From SXOA01 sp051004015 (GTDB lineage Bacteria; Planctomycetota; Planctomycetia; Pirellulales; Pirellulaceae), in contig JBPCKT010000052.1 of assembly GCA_051004015.1 (NCBI GenBank), positions 1 to 44,637 of the forward strand: a stretch of 44,637 bases of DNA, read 5' to 3'. How positions within the stretch are numbered: position 1 is the stretch's first letter; each line of letters starts with the position of its first letter. Below are positions 16,317 to 24,924 of the stretch, one piece after another. Made by a program: the position numbers and the translations under genes. The notes beneath the pieces were generated by a model that saw only the letters and a list, made by a program, of their open reading frames with translations, ran no database searches and had not been told where the DNA came from.

Positions 16317-17195
16317 TCACTTCGCAAATCCGTGATTCTTCATCCAGGCAATGCACTCGGTCGGCCAATTGCTAGTGCCGGGAATATGTTTGCCAAGTCC
16401 CACGCCGTGGCGGCCTTTTTCGTAGACATGAAGCTCGGCGGGGACTTTGTTTTTGATGCAGGCAAGATAGAAGACGATGCTGTTCTCCGGGGGGACGCCG
16501 GTGTCCTCGTAGGTGTGCCAGAGGAAGCAGGGGGGCGTTTCGGCAGTGACCTGCTTCTCGCTGGACATGCTTTTGACGAGGTCATCGGGGGCGTCCTTGC
16601 CGAGCAGGTTGTTCTGCGAGCCGACGTGGGTGAATTTCTCGTTGAAGGCGATGACCGGGTAGCAGAGAACGCCGAAATCGGGGCGGCAGGAGACCTGGTC
16701 AATTGGATCTTTCGAATCAGCTTTACCCTTGTCGAAATGAGTAACCGCGCTCGATGTCAAATGCCCGCCGGCGGAGAAGCCGAGGATGCCAATTTTGGCC
16801 GGATCGACGTTGAATTCCTTGGCCCGCGAGCGGACGGTGCGAATGGCTCGCTGGGCGTCTTCGAGCGGCGCGGGGTGGCCGTAACCCTTCCCCCGGTGAC
16901 GGTAGTCGCAGATAAAGCCGGCGATGCCGTAGTCATTCAGCCAGTGGGCAATCTGGTGCCCCTCATGATCCATCGCCAGGCCGCCATAGCCGCCGCCGGG
17001 GCAGATTACGATGGCTCCGCCATTGGCCTTTTCCTTCTCGGGCAGGTAGATGATGAGCGTTGGTTTGTCCTTGGCTTCGGTTCCCTTTGCGCCGGGAGCG
17101 CCGGCGGGCCAGAGGAGCTCGGTTTTGGGCTCGGCGGCGAAGGCAGAGAGTGTAGAACCAGCGACGAGAATGGCAATCGTGAGGAATCGGTTCAT
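16317..17195 (-). CDS. Secreted alpha/beta hydrolase (esterase-like)
   Basis: A 292-residue exported alpha/beta hydrolase. The leader is MNRFLTIAILVAGSTLSAFA. The oxyanion region is VICPGGGYGGLAMDHEG, the nucleophile elbow is GILGFSAGGH (Ser), an acidic residue follows in HTYEDTGVP, and the catalytic His is in EKGRHGVGLGKH. This matches the BD-FAE/acetyl-xylan-esterase-like group used to trim polysaccharide decorations. A GTG at 17207 is an alternative start. It is divergent from the phytanoyl-CoA dioxygenase gene. Confidence 0.82.
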   Translation of the reverse strand: MNRFLTIAILVAGSTLSAFAAEPKTELLWPAGAPGAKGTEAKDKPTLIIYLPEKEKANGGAIVICPGGGYGGLAMDHEGHQIAHWLNDYGIAGFICDYRHRGKGYGHPAPLEDAQRAIRTVRSRAKEFNVDPAKIGILGFSAGGHLTSSAVTHFDKGKADSKDPIDQVSCRPDFGVLCYPVIAFNEKFTHVGSQNNLLGKDAPDDLVKSMSSEKQVTAETPPCFLWHTYEDTGVPPENSIVFYLACIKNKVPAELHVYEKGRHGVGLGKHIPGTSNWPTECIAWMKNHGFAK

Positions 17196-17290
17196 GGGAG
17201 AAGGCACCTACTTGGGAGAGGAGAATGGACGTTATGCTAACGAGATATTCCGCGCCTCTCAATCAGCCACAAACAACAACGCAGCCAGCC

Positions 17291-18163
17291 ATGTCCACCG
17301 ACCTCTCCCTCCGTCACGACCTTGTCGGCGATTTGCTCCAGCTTCCCAAGACCAAAGGCGCCTGGGAAAACTACAAGCTGACCGACGAGCAAGTTGCCTT
17401 CTACCACGGGCAGGGGTATTTGAAGGGGATTCGCATCCTCACGGACGAGCAAGTCGAAAAACTCCGCGCCGAGCTGGCGGAGTTCTTCAATCCGCAGCAC
17501 GAAGGGCACGAGTTGTGGTACGAGTACCACACCAACGAGTCCAGCCGGCCGGACACGGTGCTGTTCCATGCCCTGGGGGCCTGGCGGATTCGCCCCGGCT
17601 TTCACGATATTCTCTGGCACCCGGCCTTCACCGTCGCGGCGAGCCAGCTGCTTGGCGGGGCGGTCCGGTTCTGGCACGACCAGCTCTTTTGCAAGCCGGC
17701 GAAGCATGGTGGCGTGGTCGCGTGGCACCAGGACTACTCGTACTGGACCCGCACCAAGCCGATGGCCCATCTGACTTGCTGGATTGGTCTGGACGACAGC
17801 ACCAAGGACAACGGCTGCGTGCATTACGTCCCCGGCAGCCACAACTGGACGCTCCTTCCCATCACCGGCCTGGCGGGAAACATGGACGCCATCAAAGAGG
17901 TCCTCTCGCCGGACCAGTGGGAACAGTTCCAGCACCCCGTCGCCATCGAGCTCAAAAAGGGAGAGTGCTCGTTCCACCATCCGCTGATGGTCCACGGCAG
18001 CTTTGAGAACCGCACCGACCACCCCCGCCGGGCGACCGTCATCAACGCCTTCCGCGACGGCGTGAAGAGCGACAAGAACGAAGAGCTGCTGCAAGGGGTC
18101 CCGTCCATTCCCGTGGGGCAGAAGATGGAAGGGCAGTTTTTCCCGCTGCTCTATCAGCCGTAG
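17291..18163 (+). CDS. Phytanoyl-CoA dioxygenase family protein
   Basis: A 290-residue Fe(II)/2-oxoglutarate-dependent oxygenase of the PhyH family. The iron ligands are visible as HxD in VVAWHQDYSYW and a distal His in HHPLMVHGS, with the 2-oxoglutarate-binding Arg in NRTDHPRRATVINAFRDG. The N-terminal part (EQVAFYHGQGYLKGIRILTDEQVEKLRAEL) is typical of the family. The substrate cannot be predicted. No ribosome binding site is seen before the ATG at 17291. It converges with rplT, the two stops being only 13 bases apart. Confidence 0.87.
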   Translation: MSTDLSLRHDLVGDLLQLPKTKGAWENYKLTDEQVAFYHGQGYLKGIRILTDEQVEKLRAELAEFFNPQHEGHELWYEYHTNESSRPDTVLFHALGAWRIRPGFHDILWHPAFTVAASQLLGGAVRFWHDQLFCKPAKHGGVVAWHQDYSYWTRTKPMAHLTCWIGLDDSTKDNGCVHYVPGSHNWTLLPITGLAGNMDAIKEVLSPDQWEQFQHPVAIELKKGECSFHHPLMVHGSFENRTDHPRRATVINAFRDGVKSDKNEELLQGVPSIPVGQKMEGQFFPLLYQP

Positions 18164-18176
18164 ACGGACGGCCCCG

Positions 18177-18533
18177 CTAAGCCGCAATCGCCGCCTTCAC
18201 CTCATTCATCACCGCATCGAAAGCGGCTGGATCAGCGATGGCGATTTCGGAGAGACTCTTGCGGTCCAGGATGATGCCGGCTTTTTCCAGTCCAGCAATG
18301 AACTGGCTGTACCGCAGACCCCGCTCGCGGCAGGCGGCGTTGACGCGGATGATCCAGAGCTTGCGGAACTGCCGCTTGCGGTCGCGGCGGTCGCGGTAGG
18401 CGAAAGCGCCGGCGCGGGCGATGGTTTCCTTGGCCGTGCGGAAGAGCTTGCGGCGGCCGCCGACGTAACCCTTGGCCCGTTTGAAGAGACGTTTCTTGGC
18501 TTGGGTGCGGGCAGCACCCTTCATGGCACGCAT
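18177..18533 (-). CDS. rplT: 50S ribosomal protein L20
   Basis: A 118-residue L20, recognised from MKGAARTQAKKRLFKRAKGY, RDRKRQFRKLWIIRVNAACR and LDRKSLSEIAI. L20 is an early 23S rRNA assembly protein and, in other bacteria, the repressor of its own operon. It follows rpmI with a 94-base spacer. infC, the usual first gene of this operon, is absent from the window; a divergent DUF1080 gene stands in its place. Confidence 0.97.
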   Translation of the reverse strand: MRAMKGAARTQAKKRLFKRAKGYVGGRRKLFRTAKETIARAGAFAYRDRRDRKRQFRKLWIIRVNAACRERGLRYSQFIAGLEKAGIILDRKSLSEIAIADPAAFDAVMNEVKAAIAA

Positions 18534-18627
18534 GACTTAGTTCCCTGTGGTTTGCACGCTGTGGTTCTAAAAACCAAGGCCCTCGGTTCGCCGAGTGTTA
18601 GGCGCCTGCGTGACGAGTGGGATGGAC

Positions 18628-18831
18628 TTACAAACTGTATCCCGCGAGGGCGCGGGTGATTTGATGCACGACGGTCGACGACAGGACCTTGGTCCCCCGC
18701 AAGTTCCGACGCCGCTTCTTGGACATGCGGCTGGCCAGGTGGCTGGTGCCGGCGGAGCGGTGCTTGACCTTGCCGGTGGCGGTCAGGCGGAAGCGTTTTT
18801 TGGTTCCCTTGTGGGTCTTTTGCTTAGGCAT
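18628..18831 (-). CDS. rpmI: 50S ribosomal protein L35
   Basis: A 67-residue L35, recognised from MPKQKTHKGTKKRFRLTATG and the KVKHRSAGTSHLASRMSKKR core. The ATG at 18831 has GGTGA just upstream; an earlier in-frame ATG would add an unrelated N-terminus. It is the first gene of an rpmI-rplT operon whose promoter and a hairpin-rich leader are visible upstream. Confidence 0.96.
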   Translation of the reverse strand: MPKQKTHKGTKKRFRLTATGKVKHRSAGTSHLASRMSKKRRRNLRGTKVLSSTVVHQITRALAGYSL

Positions 18832-18841
18832 GTCGTCACCA

Positions 18842-18902
18842 GCGAGGTTGCATCGAATCGTTCGCCACTGGACTGTCGCCACAGTGGAAACCTCGCATTA
18901 TA
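18842..18902 (-). promoter_or_regulatory. rpmI-rplT promoter and structured leader
   Basis: A perfect TATAAT occurs on the minus strand at 18902-18897; TTTCGC 17 bases further up is a weak -35. Between it and the rpmI start lie nested inverted repeats: AACCTCGC/GCGAGGTT (18889-18896 with 18842-18849) and CCACTG/CAGTGG (18865-18870 with 18882-18887). The inner hairpin would be in the mRNA; the 5' arm of the outer pair begins right after the -10 box and may be only partly transcribed. Confidence 0.55.
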
Positions 18903-18995
18903 GGGAGCGGGCGGGAATTGCGAAAGAGGGAGCCAGCGGAGGCAAAGCGTGCTAAAATGTGACGATTCGGTCCCCCACAGCGATTGCATCGACCC

Positions 18996-19796
18996 ATGAC
19001 CACTTCCTCCCATTGGCCACGTTGGCTTTCCCGATTTCTGGCAGCCGCAATCGCGCTTGCTTGCCTTGCCGTGCACGGCAGCGGGGCGGATGCCCAGAAT
19101 CAGCCGCCACCTAAGTTCACGGCGCTCTTCAATGGCAAGGACCTCGCGGGTTGGCGCGGAGGCAACACGTTTGATCCGGCGAAACTGGCTGCGATGCCCG
19201 AGGAAGAACGCCGCGCTCAAATCGAGAAATGGACGGCGTCGATGAAGGAACATTGGCGCGTCGAGGACGGAGATCTCGTGAACGACGGAAAAGGGGACTA
19301 CGCCACGACCGAGAAGGACTTTGGGGATTTCGAACTGCTCGTGGACTACAAAACAGTGGCGGGCGCGGACTCTGGCATTTACTTGCGCGGTTGTCCGCAG
19401 GTCCAGATTTGGGATATCAACCAGCCCAGCCGCGCGGAAAACCCCGACCGCAATCCCAACAAGGGTTCCGGGGGCTTGTTCAACAATATGCCGTGCACGT
19501 CCGGCAGGGATCCCTTGGTCGTGGCCGACAAACCGTTCGGCGAGTGGAACCATTTTCGCATTCTGATGGTCGATACTCGCGTGAGCGTCTGGCTGAATGA
19601 AAGACTGGTCGTGGATCACGCCGTTCTGGAAAACTACTACGACAAGGAGCGCAAGCTCCCCATTCCGCGCACCGGGCCGATCCAGTTGCAAACGCACGGC
19701 GGCGAAATCCGCTGGCGGAATGTCTTCCTCCGCGAGATCGGCGAGGAAGAAGCTCGCAAGATCCTTGCCGACCATGGTAAAGAGGCCGCCAAATGA
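18996..19796 (+). CDS. Secreted DUF1080 (3-keto-disaccharide hydrolase-like) protein
   Basis: A 266-residue exported protein of the DUF1080 concanavalin-like fold. The leader is about residues 1-33 (LSRFLAAAIALACLAVHGSG). The domain shows FTALFNGKDLAGWRG, WRVEDGDLVNDGKGDYATTEKDF, DFELLVDYKT, GADSGIYLRG, GEWNHFRILMV and GPIQLQTHGGEIRWRNVFLREI, all characteristic. Some family members cleave 3-keto-glycosides; many are only known as planctomycete carbohydrate-binding or hydrolase proteins. The start is the ATG at 18996. It is divergent from rpmI. Confidence 0.87.
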   Translation: MTTSSHWPRWLSRFLAAAIALACLAVHGSGADAQNQPPPKFTALFNGKDLAGWRGGNTFDPAKLAAMPEEERRAQIEKWTASMKEHWRVEDGDLVNDGKGDYATTEKDFGDFELLVDYKTVAGADSGIYLRGCPQVQIWDINQPSRAENPDRNPNKGSGGLFNNMPCTSGRDPLVVADKPFGEWNHFRILMVDTRVSVWLNERLVVDHAVLENYYDKERKLPIPRTGPIQLQTHGGEIRWRNVFLREIGEEEARKILADHGKEAAK

Positions 19797-19806
19797 GCCG
19801 CCGCCT

Positions 19807-21267
19807 CTACGGCTTAACAAGCGACCCCTTCACTTCGTTCGCCATTTCTACCAGGCTATCCAGCATTTTGTCCGAGGCTTGCGGCTCCAGCCGATTGGTT
19901 CCCAGCCAGGTTTCGTAGCCTCCCAAACGGTGCTGCCGCGGGGTGGGCAAATAGCCGAGGTAACCGTGGTTCAGCGACACCATGAAGGCCTTGGGGAGCG
20001 GGCTGCGGCTCTTGAACTCCAATCCGATTTCGCAAAACACCTCGCAAGGCATGGTCGCCAGGCAAACATCGCCGATGCGGAGCACCTGCAGCGGCACCTT
20101 CGCCGTCTCCGGGTACTCGCCCATGCGCATGGTGCGCTCGGCATAGATGAGCGACAGGTCCGTCTTGCCGGCCGCTGCCGGCGCTTTGTCGAGCGTAGCC
20201 TTGGCCCAGTCGGATTGCTCCGGTGTGGGCTTCCGCCAAGACAGCGCCAGTTCGCGGTAGCGGGCGTCGAGCGTCACCTGACTCTTGTATTCGATCTTCG
20301 CCAGCCCTTCATGCACTTTGGTGGCCACGTCCTCGGCCACGATGCGCATTTGCACATACGAGTCTTGTCGGGGACGCGGATTGCGGAAATTGATGTTGTT
20401 GATGTCGCCGCTGGTGCCGTTGGCAAGCAGAGCCACGAAAGGGCCGCTGGGATGATCCGCCTCGAGCAGGTGGCCCAAGTGGGAGCAGAAAATGCCGAAG
20501 TAATCGGCGGAAATGTGTCCATCCCCAACCCCGCCAACGTAATGGAGCGAGTAGGCCGCGAACACGGAAATCGGCTTGCCATCCATGCCGCGGACCGCCA
20601 AGAAAGAAACCGCCGGGTCCGTCGGCCCGGCTGGTTCCAGCAGATTCGGGCTGCCGGCCGGCGGATTCATCTTCACCTGGTCCAATTCGCCAAACGGATT
20701 GAGCGGCATCGTGCCCGGCTTCATGGTCCAGCGGCGGTTGAAAACATGCTCCGGAGCGTCGACTGACCCAAACCCAATCTGCGCCGGCCGCAGCCGGTTG
20801 ACCCCGCACTTCACCGCGTCGGCAATCCGCCGGGCCACGAACTGCTGGTATTCATCGAGCTGTTGATCGTGCTTGAAGCGGTCCTGTCCGAGGGCGCTGC
20901 TGGCGGAATGGGTGTGGGTCGCGGAGATTAAGACTCGTTCGGGCGGGATCCCAACATTCTCCTGAATCAGCTTGCGGGCCTCATCGCTGACGCCGCGATG
21001 GATTCCCAGCATGTCACAGACCACCAGCGCCAGGCGAGTTTTTCCATCATCGAGGACGAGGCAGCGGGCATGCAGCTCATCATGCACATGCTTTGACGGA
21101 AAGGGCTGGAAGCCGCCGATGATGTCCTTGCCCAGCGGCGGCGTGATGTTGCTGGTGGCCGCGCCAGCCTGCAACTCCTGCCCGACAACTGCGGCTGGTG
21201 TAGTAAACGAGAAAAAGATCGCGCCGAGCATGAAAGTCAGCAGGCGTTGCAGCAGGTTCTTGGTCAT
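19807..21267 (-). CDS. Secreted neutral/alkaline ceramidase-like protein
   Basis: A 486-residue exported protein resembling the N-terminal catalytic domain of neutral/alkaline non-lysosomal ceramidases. After the leader (LLTFMLGAIFFSFTTPAAVVG) it has LQAGAATSNITPPLG, DELHARCLVLDDG, the zinc-site region ISATHTHSASS, the YSLHYVGG and the ANGTSGDINNINFR motifs. The start at 21267 follows GGAG; an ATG at 21309 overlaps the stop of the upstream gene as ATGA, so coupling by that start is an alternative. In planctomycetes such proteins are numerous and the true substrate is open. Operon with the FG-GAP gene. Confidence 0.8.
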   Translation of the reverse strand: MTKNLLQRLLTFMLGAIFFSFTTPAAVVGQELQAGAATSNITPPLGKDIIGGFQPFPSKHVHDELHARCLVLDDGKTRLALVVCDMLGIHRGVSDEARKLIQENVGIPPERVLISATHTHSASSALGQDRFKHDQQLDEYQQFVARRIADAVKCGVNRLRPAQIGFGSVDAPEHVFNRRWTMKPGTMPLNPFGELDQVKMNPPAGSPNLLEPAGPTDPAVSFLAVRGMDGKPISVFAAYSLHYVGGVGDGHISADYFGIFCSHLGHLLEADHPSGPFVALLANGTSGDINNINFRNPRPRQDSYVQMRIVAEDVATKVHEGLAKIEYKSQVTLDARYRELALSWRKPTPEQSDWAKATLDKAPAAAGKTDLSLIYAERTMRMGEYPETAKVPLQVLRIGDVCLATMPCEVFCEIGLEFKSRSPLPKAFMVSLNHGYLGYLPTPRQHRLGGYETWLGTNRLEPQASDKMLDSLVEMANEVKGSLVKP

Positions 21268-21305
21268 GAGTTTCTCCAGGGGTCGGAGTCCTTGAGCGTA
21301 CTGGA

Positions 21306-22508
21306 TCATTTCTCTCGCGGATTCTCGTACCAGACAACATTCTTGTTCGCCTGGCCCGCGATGAGCAGATCGAGATCTGCGTCGAGATCCATGTCCGCCG
21401 CCCGAATGTCATAGGCCGCCTGATCAGACGCCACCAAGTGATTCTTGAATTTTCCTTTGCCGTCGTTCTCGAACCAAAACGCCTGGCGGTCGCCGTAGGC
21501 GCACGTGGCGGCATCCAGATCGCCGTCAGCGTCCATGTCCACAACAGCCAGCGAGTGCGGCTCCAGCAGCGTCTCGTGGATCACATGCTCGCGCCAGTCG
21601 GGGGCCTCGAACCAGATCACACCTCGACCGTGACCGCGGGTTGCAATGAAGTCCGTCTTGCCGTCCCCATTCACATCGGCGGACTGAATATTGGTCGCTC
21701 CGGGCTGATTCTTGGCGATCAGCCGCTTTGTCCAGGGGATGTTGCGATCGGCGGGAGCTTCCCAGAAGGCAAACCACTCGCCACTTTTGGACTCGTCTTG
21801 CGGGCCACCTTTTGCCGCCAGGGAGATGTCGAGCCTGCCATCTCCGTTCACATCCCCCACGCCAAAATAATGACTGAGCCCCGGCGCGTCCTCCTTGGCA
21901 AAAATGAACCGCTCCCAGCGCTCGGCCTTGAGCGGAGCCCTCGGCACCCGCAGCCAGGCCGCCGAATTGGGAAACGGTTTCAGCGGCTGGGCGCTGTTGG
22001 CAATCAGGTCGGGCTTGCCGTCCCCGTCGATGTCCCCCTTCAGCAGTCCGTGAATGCCGTTGATCTGGTCGTCCACGACTCGCTGCGTCCAACTCCCCGC
22101 GAGCGGCTTCTCGGGCTGCTCCAGCCAGGCAATCAACCCCGGCTGATACCGCGCGCCGATCCAGTCGAGGTCACCGTCCCCATCGACGTCAAAGAACTCA
22201 CTGTGAATGAAATCGTGCCCCTCTCCTTCCGCCAGAATCACCTCCCGCCAGTCCGGAGCCACGAACAGCCGCGTCTTGCCCCCGCTATTGCTGATAACAT
22301 CCGGCTTGCCATCCCGCGTGAAATCCCCCGCCACGGCGGTGCTGGTGTGCAGCCCCTCGTGAACGACGTGCTTCTTCCAAGGCTCCTCGGCCCTCATGGG
22401 GGAATCCGCCAGGATGAAAATCGCCGCTGCGGCGAGTAGCCAGGTCCTGCCAGCCCATAAGAGTTTTGTCGTCCGGGTATACCCCCCGAAAGCGGTAAGT
22501 TGATTCAC
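21306..22508 (-). CDS. Secreted FG-GAP/VCBS repeat protein
   Basis: A 400-residue exported seven-bladed propeller of the FG-GAP type. A hydrophobic leader lies at about residues 22-40. At least six calcium-binding-like loops are visible: DFTRDGKPDVIS, DVDGDGDLDWIG, DIDGDGKPDLIA, DVNGDGRLDISL, DVNGDGKTDFIA, DMDADGDLDAAT and DLDADLDLLIA. The fold suggests binding or scaffolding rather than catalysis. Its stop overlaps an in-frame ATG of the ceramidase-like gene, so the two form one unit. The gene-free region upstream contains one copy of a repeated intergenic element. Confidence 0.82.
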   Translation of the reverse strand: MNQLTAFGGYTRTTKLLWAGRTWLLAAAAIFILADSPMRAEEPWKKHVVHEGLHTSTAVAGDFTRDGKPDVISNSGGKTRLFVAPDWREVILAEGEGHDFIHSEFFDVDGDGDLDWIGARYQPGLIAWLEQPEKPLAGSWTQRVVDDQINGIHGLLKGDIDGDGKPDLIANSAQPLKPFPNSAAWLRVPRAPLKAERWERFIFAKEDAPGLSHYFGVGDVNGDGRLDISLAAKGGPQDESKSGEWFAFWEAPADRNIPWTKRLIAKNQPGATNIQSADVNGDGKTDFIATRGHGRGVIWFEAPDWREHVIHETLLEPHSLAVVDMDADGDLDAATCAYGDRQAFWFENDGKGKFKNHLVASDQAAYDIRAADMDLDADLDLLIAGQANKNVVWYENPREK

Positions 22509-22764
22509 TTTTCGGCCCTCCGTTTTTGACTGCCCGGTTCTAACTTACGTCAATTCAACTTTCGCTAACCCGAATGCCGGCTGGGACATCCGCCGACACA
22601 GTTCGTCCAAGTTTGATTCACATTCGTCAGAATTAGAGTTGTTTTTATTCATCCGATGTCACTGACATATCATGCAAACCCATAAGAGTTTTTTCTCTTT
22701 TTCGCACAGTCGATTCACCCATTTTCTTCAACTCCTCCCCTGAAAGTCCACCCGCAGTCTGCCA
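22509..22764. other. Gene-free leader region upstream of the FG-GAP gene
   Basis: About 250 A/T-rich bases with several T-runs and CTT-rich tracts. It should hold the promoter of the FG-GAP/ceramidase operon on the minus strand, but I cannot assign a clear -10/-35 pair. Confidence 0.35.
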
Positions 22765-23000
22765 GTTGAATTCATACCCCCCTGCTTCAACACGCCCTCG
22801 GGGAGAAAAACAGGGGTCGTGTTGAATTGGACCTCCAAAGTGTCAACACCAGGAGGACTCGTCCCCCTCCAAATAGTGTACCGCTCGCCTTTGTCTCAAA
22901 TTTCAAATCCTCTTCACCTGTGCGCGCACGTTGCCTATGGTGTACGTAAGTTTATACAATCAGGTTGGCGCATGCAAGCCCCCGCTGATCGGATTTCCGA
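22765..23000. repeat. Conserved intergenic element, copy A
   Basis: This is one of two copies of an unexplained element. Conserved blocks are GTTGAATTCATACCCCCC (22765-22782), TTCAACACG (22786-22794), CGTGTTGAA (22818-22826), TCAACAC (22843-22849), CCCCCTCC (22863-22870), then TTGGC (22965-22969), GCAAGCCCC (22974-22982) and ATTTCC (22993-22998). The distances within each half are nearly the same in copy B. The first four blocks are alternately complementary and could form competing hairpins. No protein is encoded. Confidence 0.65.
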
Positions 23001-23050
23001 AAGTTGTTTCCGGCCAAACTATGTCCACAGCGTATTCGACAATTCTAGAC

Positions 23051-24322
23051 CTAGCGCGGCACCGGGCCTGACTCCAACTCCGGCTTGGGCGCATGCGGAT
23101 AATCGACCGCCTTGTAGCGGATGGCGAGCTCGGGAGTCAGTAACTTCTCGTGCTTCTGGAACCGCGAGGTGAGAGCCCGGTCCAGGATGCCGCTGGTGAG
23201 GAGGGTCCGCTCGACGGGGTAGGTGACGCGGCCGGTGTGGATCATCCGCTCGATGGCTTTGAGCAGGTAGGCGAAGTGGGGGTAGTAGGGCTCGGTCCGT
23301 TCTTCAAAACGTGTTGACAGAATCCTAGGCTCTCCCTTGAGTTTCAGGGCGATGGCGTTTCCGCCGACGCTGTTGGGCAGCATGAAGATGGAGCCCAGCA
23401 GGCCATCCGCGTATTGAAACAGGAAGAGGGCCGAGTCCTTGTCCTTTCGCAGTTCTTCGCGCTGATGAGGAGTGACTTTGAGCGCGGCGAACGCGGCAGT
23501 GAGCAGGTCCTTGCGGACTGTCCCGTCGTCAGCAGCTTTCCACATGGCGTCCCCTTGCAGGCATTGCACCCATTTCACGCCGGTCTCCGACGGAGTTTCA
23601 TTCGGGCCGCGCCGCCGCTCCACCAAGGACTGAAAGCACTCCAGCGCGTGGGCTCCATAGATATCCAGGCCGGAATAGCCGATGCCGACTGCCGCCTCGA
23701 TGTCGCAGCCCATCGGCACGTTCATTTCCGGGTCGCGAAAAGTGTTGACCAGCGATGAGCCGGCCATGAGCGGCACCTTCATTTTCTGGGCCCGGTCATA
23801 CATCCATTTTGCGTCCTCCCAGACTGGCCCCAAATGCTTGTCGTTGAAAACCGGGACCACGCGGCCGTACTTTTCGAAGGTATCGGTAATCTCCTGGAAG
23901 AAACGCCGCCGCGGATAAAGATGCTGCTCCTTTTCATTCCACGGATAGTTGCCGTGCTCGCCGACGCTGATTACGCCATCGACTGGGATGCTTGTGCCGC
24001 CAACGGTCACTGTTTTTTCAATCGTGTCAAAAGTGGGGACCTTGTATTTCTTCGCCAGGGTCCGGGCCAGGTCCTTGTCCGTGAATTGCTCGACGTACAT
24101 CGAAGCGAGCTTGAGAGCCGGGCCGGGACCGCCGTCCTGGTTCCAGCCTTCCAGGATTTTGCCGATCAGCACGTCGCCGTGCAGGCCCTTTTCGTAGGCG
24201 GTGATGATGGCGGCGACGGACTTTGACGCACCTTTGGCGGGAGGAGCGGCCAGTGCACTGCTGGCGGCGAGGGCGGCACTAGAGGCGAGGAAATCGCGGC
24301 GGGGGAGAGTAAAGTGCTTCAT
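23051..24322 (-). CDS. Tat-exported protein of unknown function
   Basis: A 423-residue protein with a twin-arginine leader (LPRRDFLASSAALAASSALA). The mature part begins VAAIITAYEKGLHGDVLIGKI, which resembles a Rossmann-like first strand without GxGxxG, then TFDTIEKTVTVGG, DGVISVGEHGNYPWNEKEQH, YPRRRFFQEI, VFNDKHLG and MAGSSLVNTFRDP. I know close relatives only as uncharacterised planctomycete secreted proteins, sometimes loosely grouped with Gfo/Idh oxidoreductases. The conserved GEHG, NEKEQHLYPRR and NDKHL patches suggest an active site. It stands alone between a repeated element and an unrelated small gene. Confidence 0.65.
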   Translation of the reverse strand: MKHFTLPRRDFLASSAALAASSALAAPPAKGASKSVAAIITAYEKGLHGDVLIGKILEGWNQDGGPGPALKLASMYVEQFTDKDLARTLAKKYKVPTFDTIEKTVTVGGTSIPVDGVISVGEHGNYPWNEKEQHLYPRRRFFQEITDTFEKYGRVVPVFNDKHLGPVWEDAKWMYDRAQKMKVPLMAGSSLVNTFRDPEMNVPMGCDIEAAVGIGYSGLDIYGAHALECFQSLVERRRGPNETPSETGVKWVQCLQGDAMWKAADDGTVRKDLLTAAFAALKVTPHQREELRKDKDSALFLFQYADGLLGSIFMLPNSVGGNAIALKLKGEPRILSTRFEERTEPYYPHFAYLLKAIERMIHTGRVTYPVERTLLTSGILDRALTSRFQKHEKLLTPELAIRYKAVDYPHAPKPELESGPVPR

Positions 24323-24339
24323 GGGAACTGGTGTCGACG

Positions 24340-24891
24340 TTACCGTTTGTCAGGAGGCGGCGGAGTGATGTGCGAATCAAGTCCGTCCCGTAAATATGTG
24401 AGCGAGCGAAGCCAAGCGCGCAACTCTGGTAACGACGCCAACGATTTTTCCTCAAAGCCAGTAACGTAGTCTTCCGTATCGTGACCAAACGTTTCCAGTG
24501 ACACGACAGGGCCGACTCTCCTGACATGGGTTGAATCAATTCCGCGATATGATGAAAAGCCCGTATTGCACAGCAGCCCAAAGGAAGCCCAGAGCGGTGA
24601 GCAAATCACCTCGACCACCCGCGCGCCAATGATTTCGCTTCGCCAGTCTTCCCCCGAATCCACTACTGTTGCGACCTGCAGCATTTCTCTACTGATGTCT
24701 GACCATGCCAGATCGCCGACGCCATCACCGAGGTCATTATAGGTCAATTCCAAAAGCTGTCCCTGGGAGAATTCAACAAATGCACGAACTGAGGTGATCT
24801 CGCCATCGCTACTGATGAATGGCTCTCGTGCCTCCCACACTTCGCGAATTGTCTCGCCCACGATCTCTGATTTTCCGAGCGGCTTTGTCAT
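24340..24891 (-). CDS. Hypothetical protein
   Basis: A 183-residue soluble protein with no leader and no recognised domain. It is acidic and rich in beta-prone segments (GEITSVRAFVEFSQGQLLELTY) with a C-terminal Pro-rich end. Base composition is more A/T-rich than its neighbours, which suggests acquisition. It lies between the Tat protein and the tri-heme gene on the same strand. Confidence 0.5.
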   Translation of the reverse strand: MTKPLGKSEIVGETIREVWEAREPFISSDGEITSVRAFVEFSQGQLLELTYNDLGDGVGDLAWSDISREMLQVATVVDSGEDWRSEIIGARVVEVICSPLWASFGLLCNTGFSSYRGIDSTHVRRVGPVVSLETFGHDTEDYVTGFEEKSLASLPELRAWLRSLTYLRDGLDSHITPPPPDKR

Positions 24892-24924
24892 TTTCTTCGT
24901 GTCTCGATGATTCCAGACTCCGGA

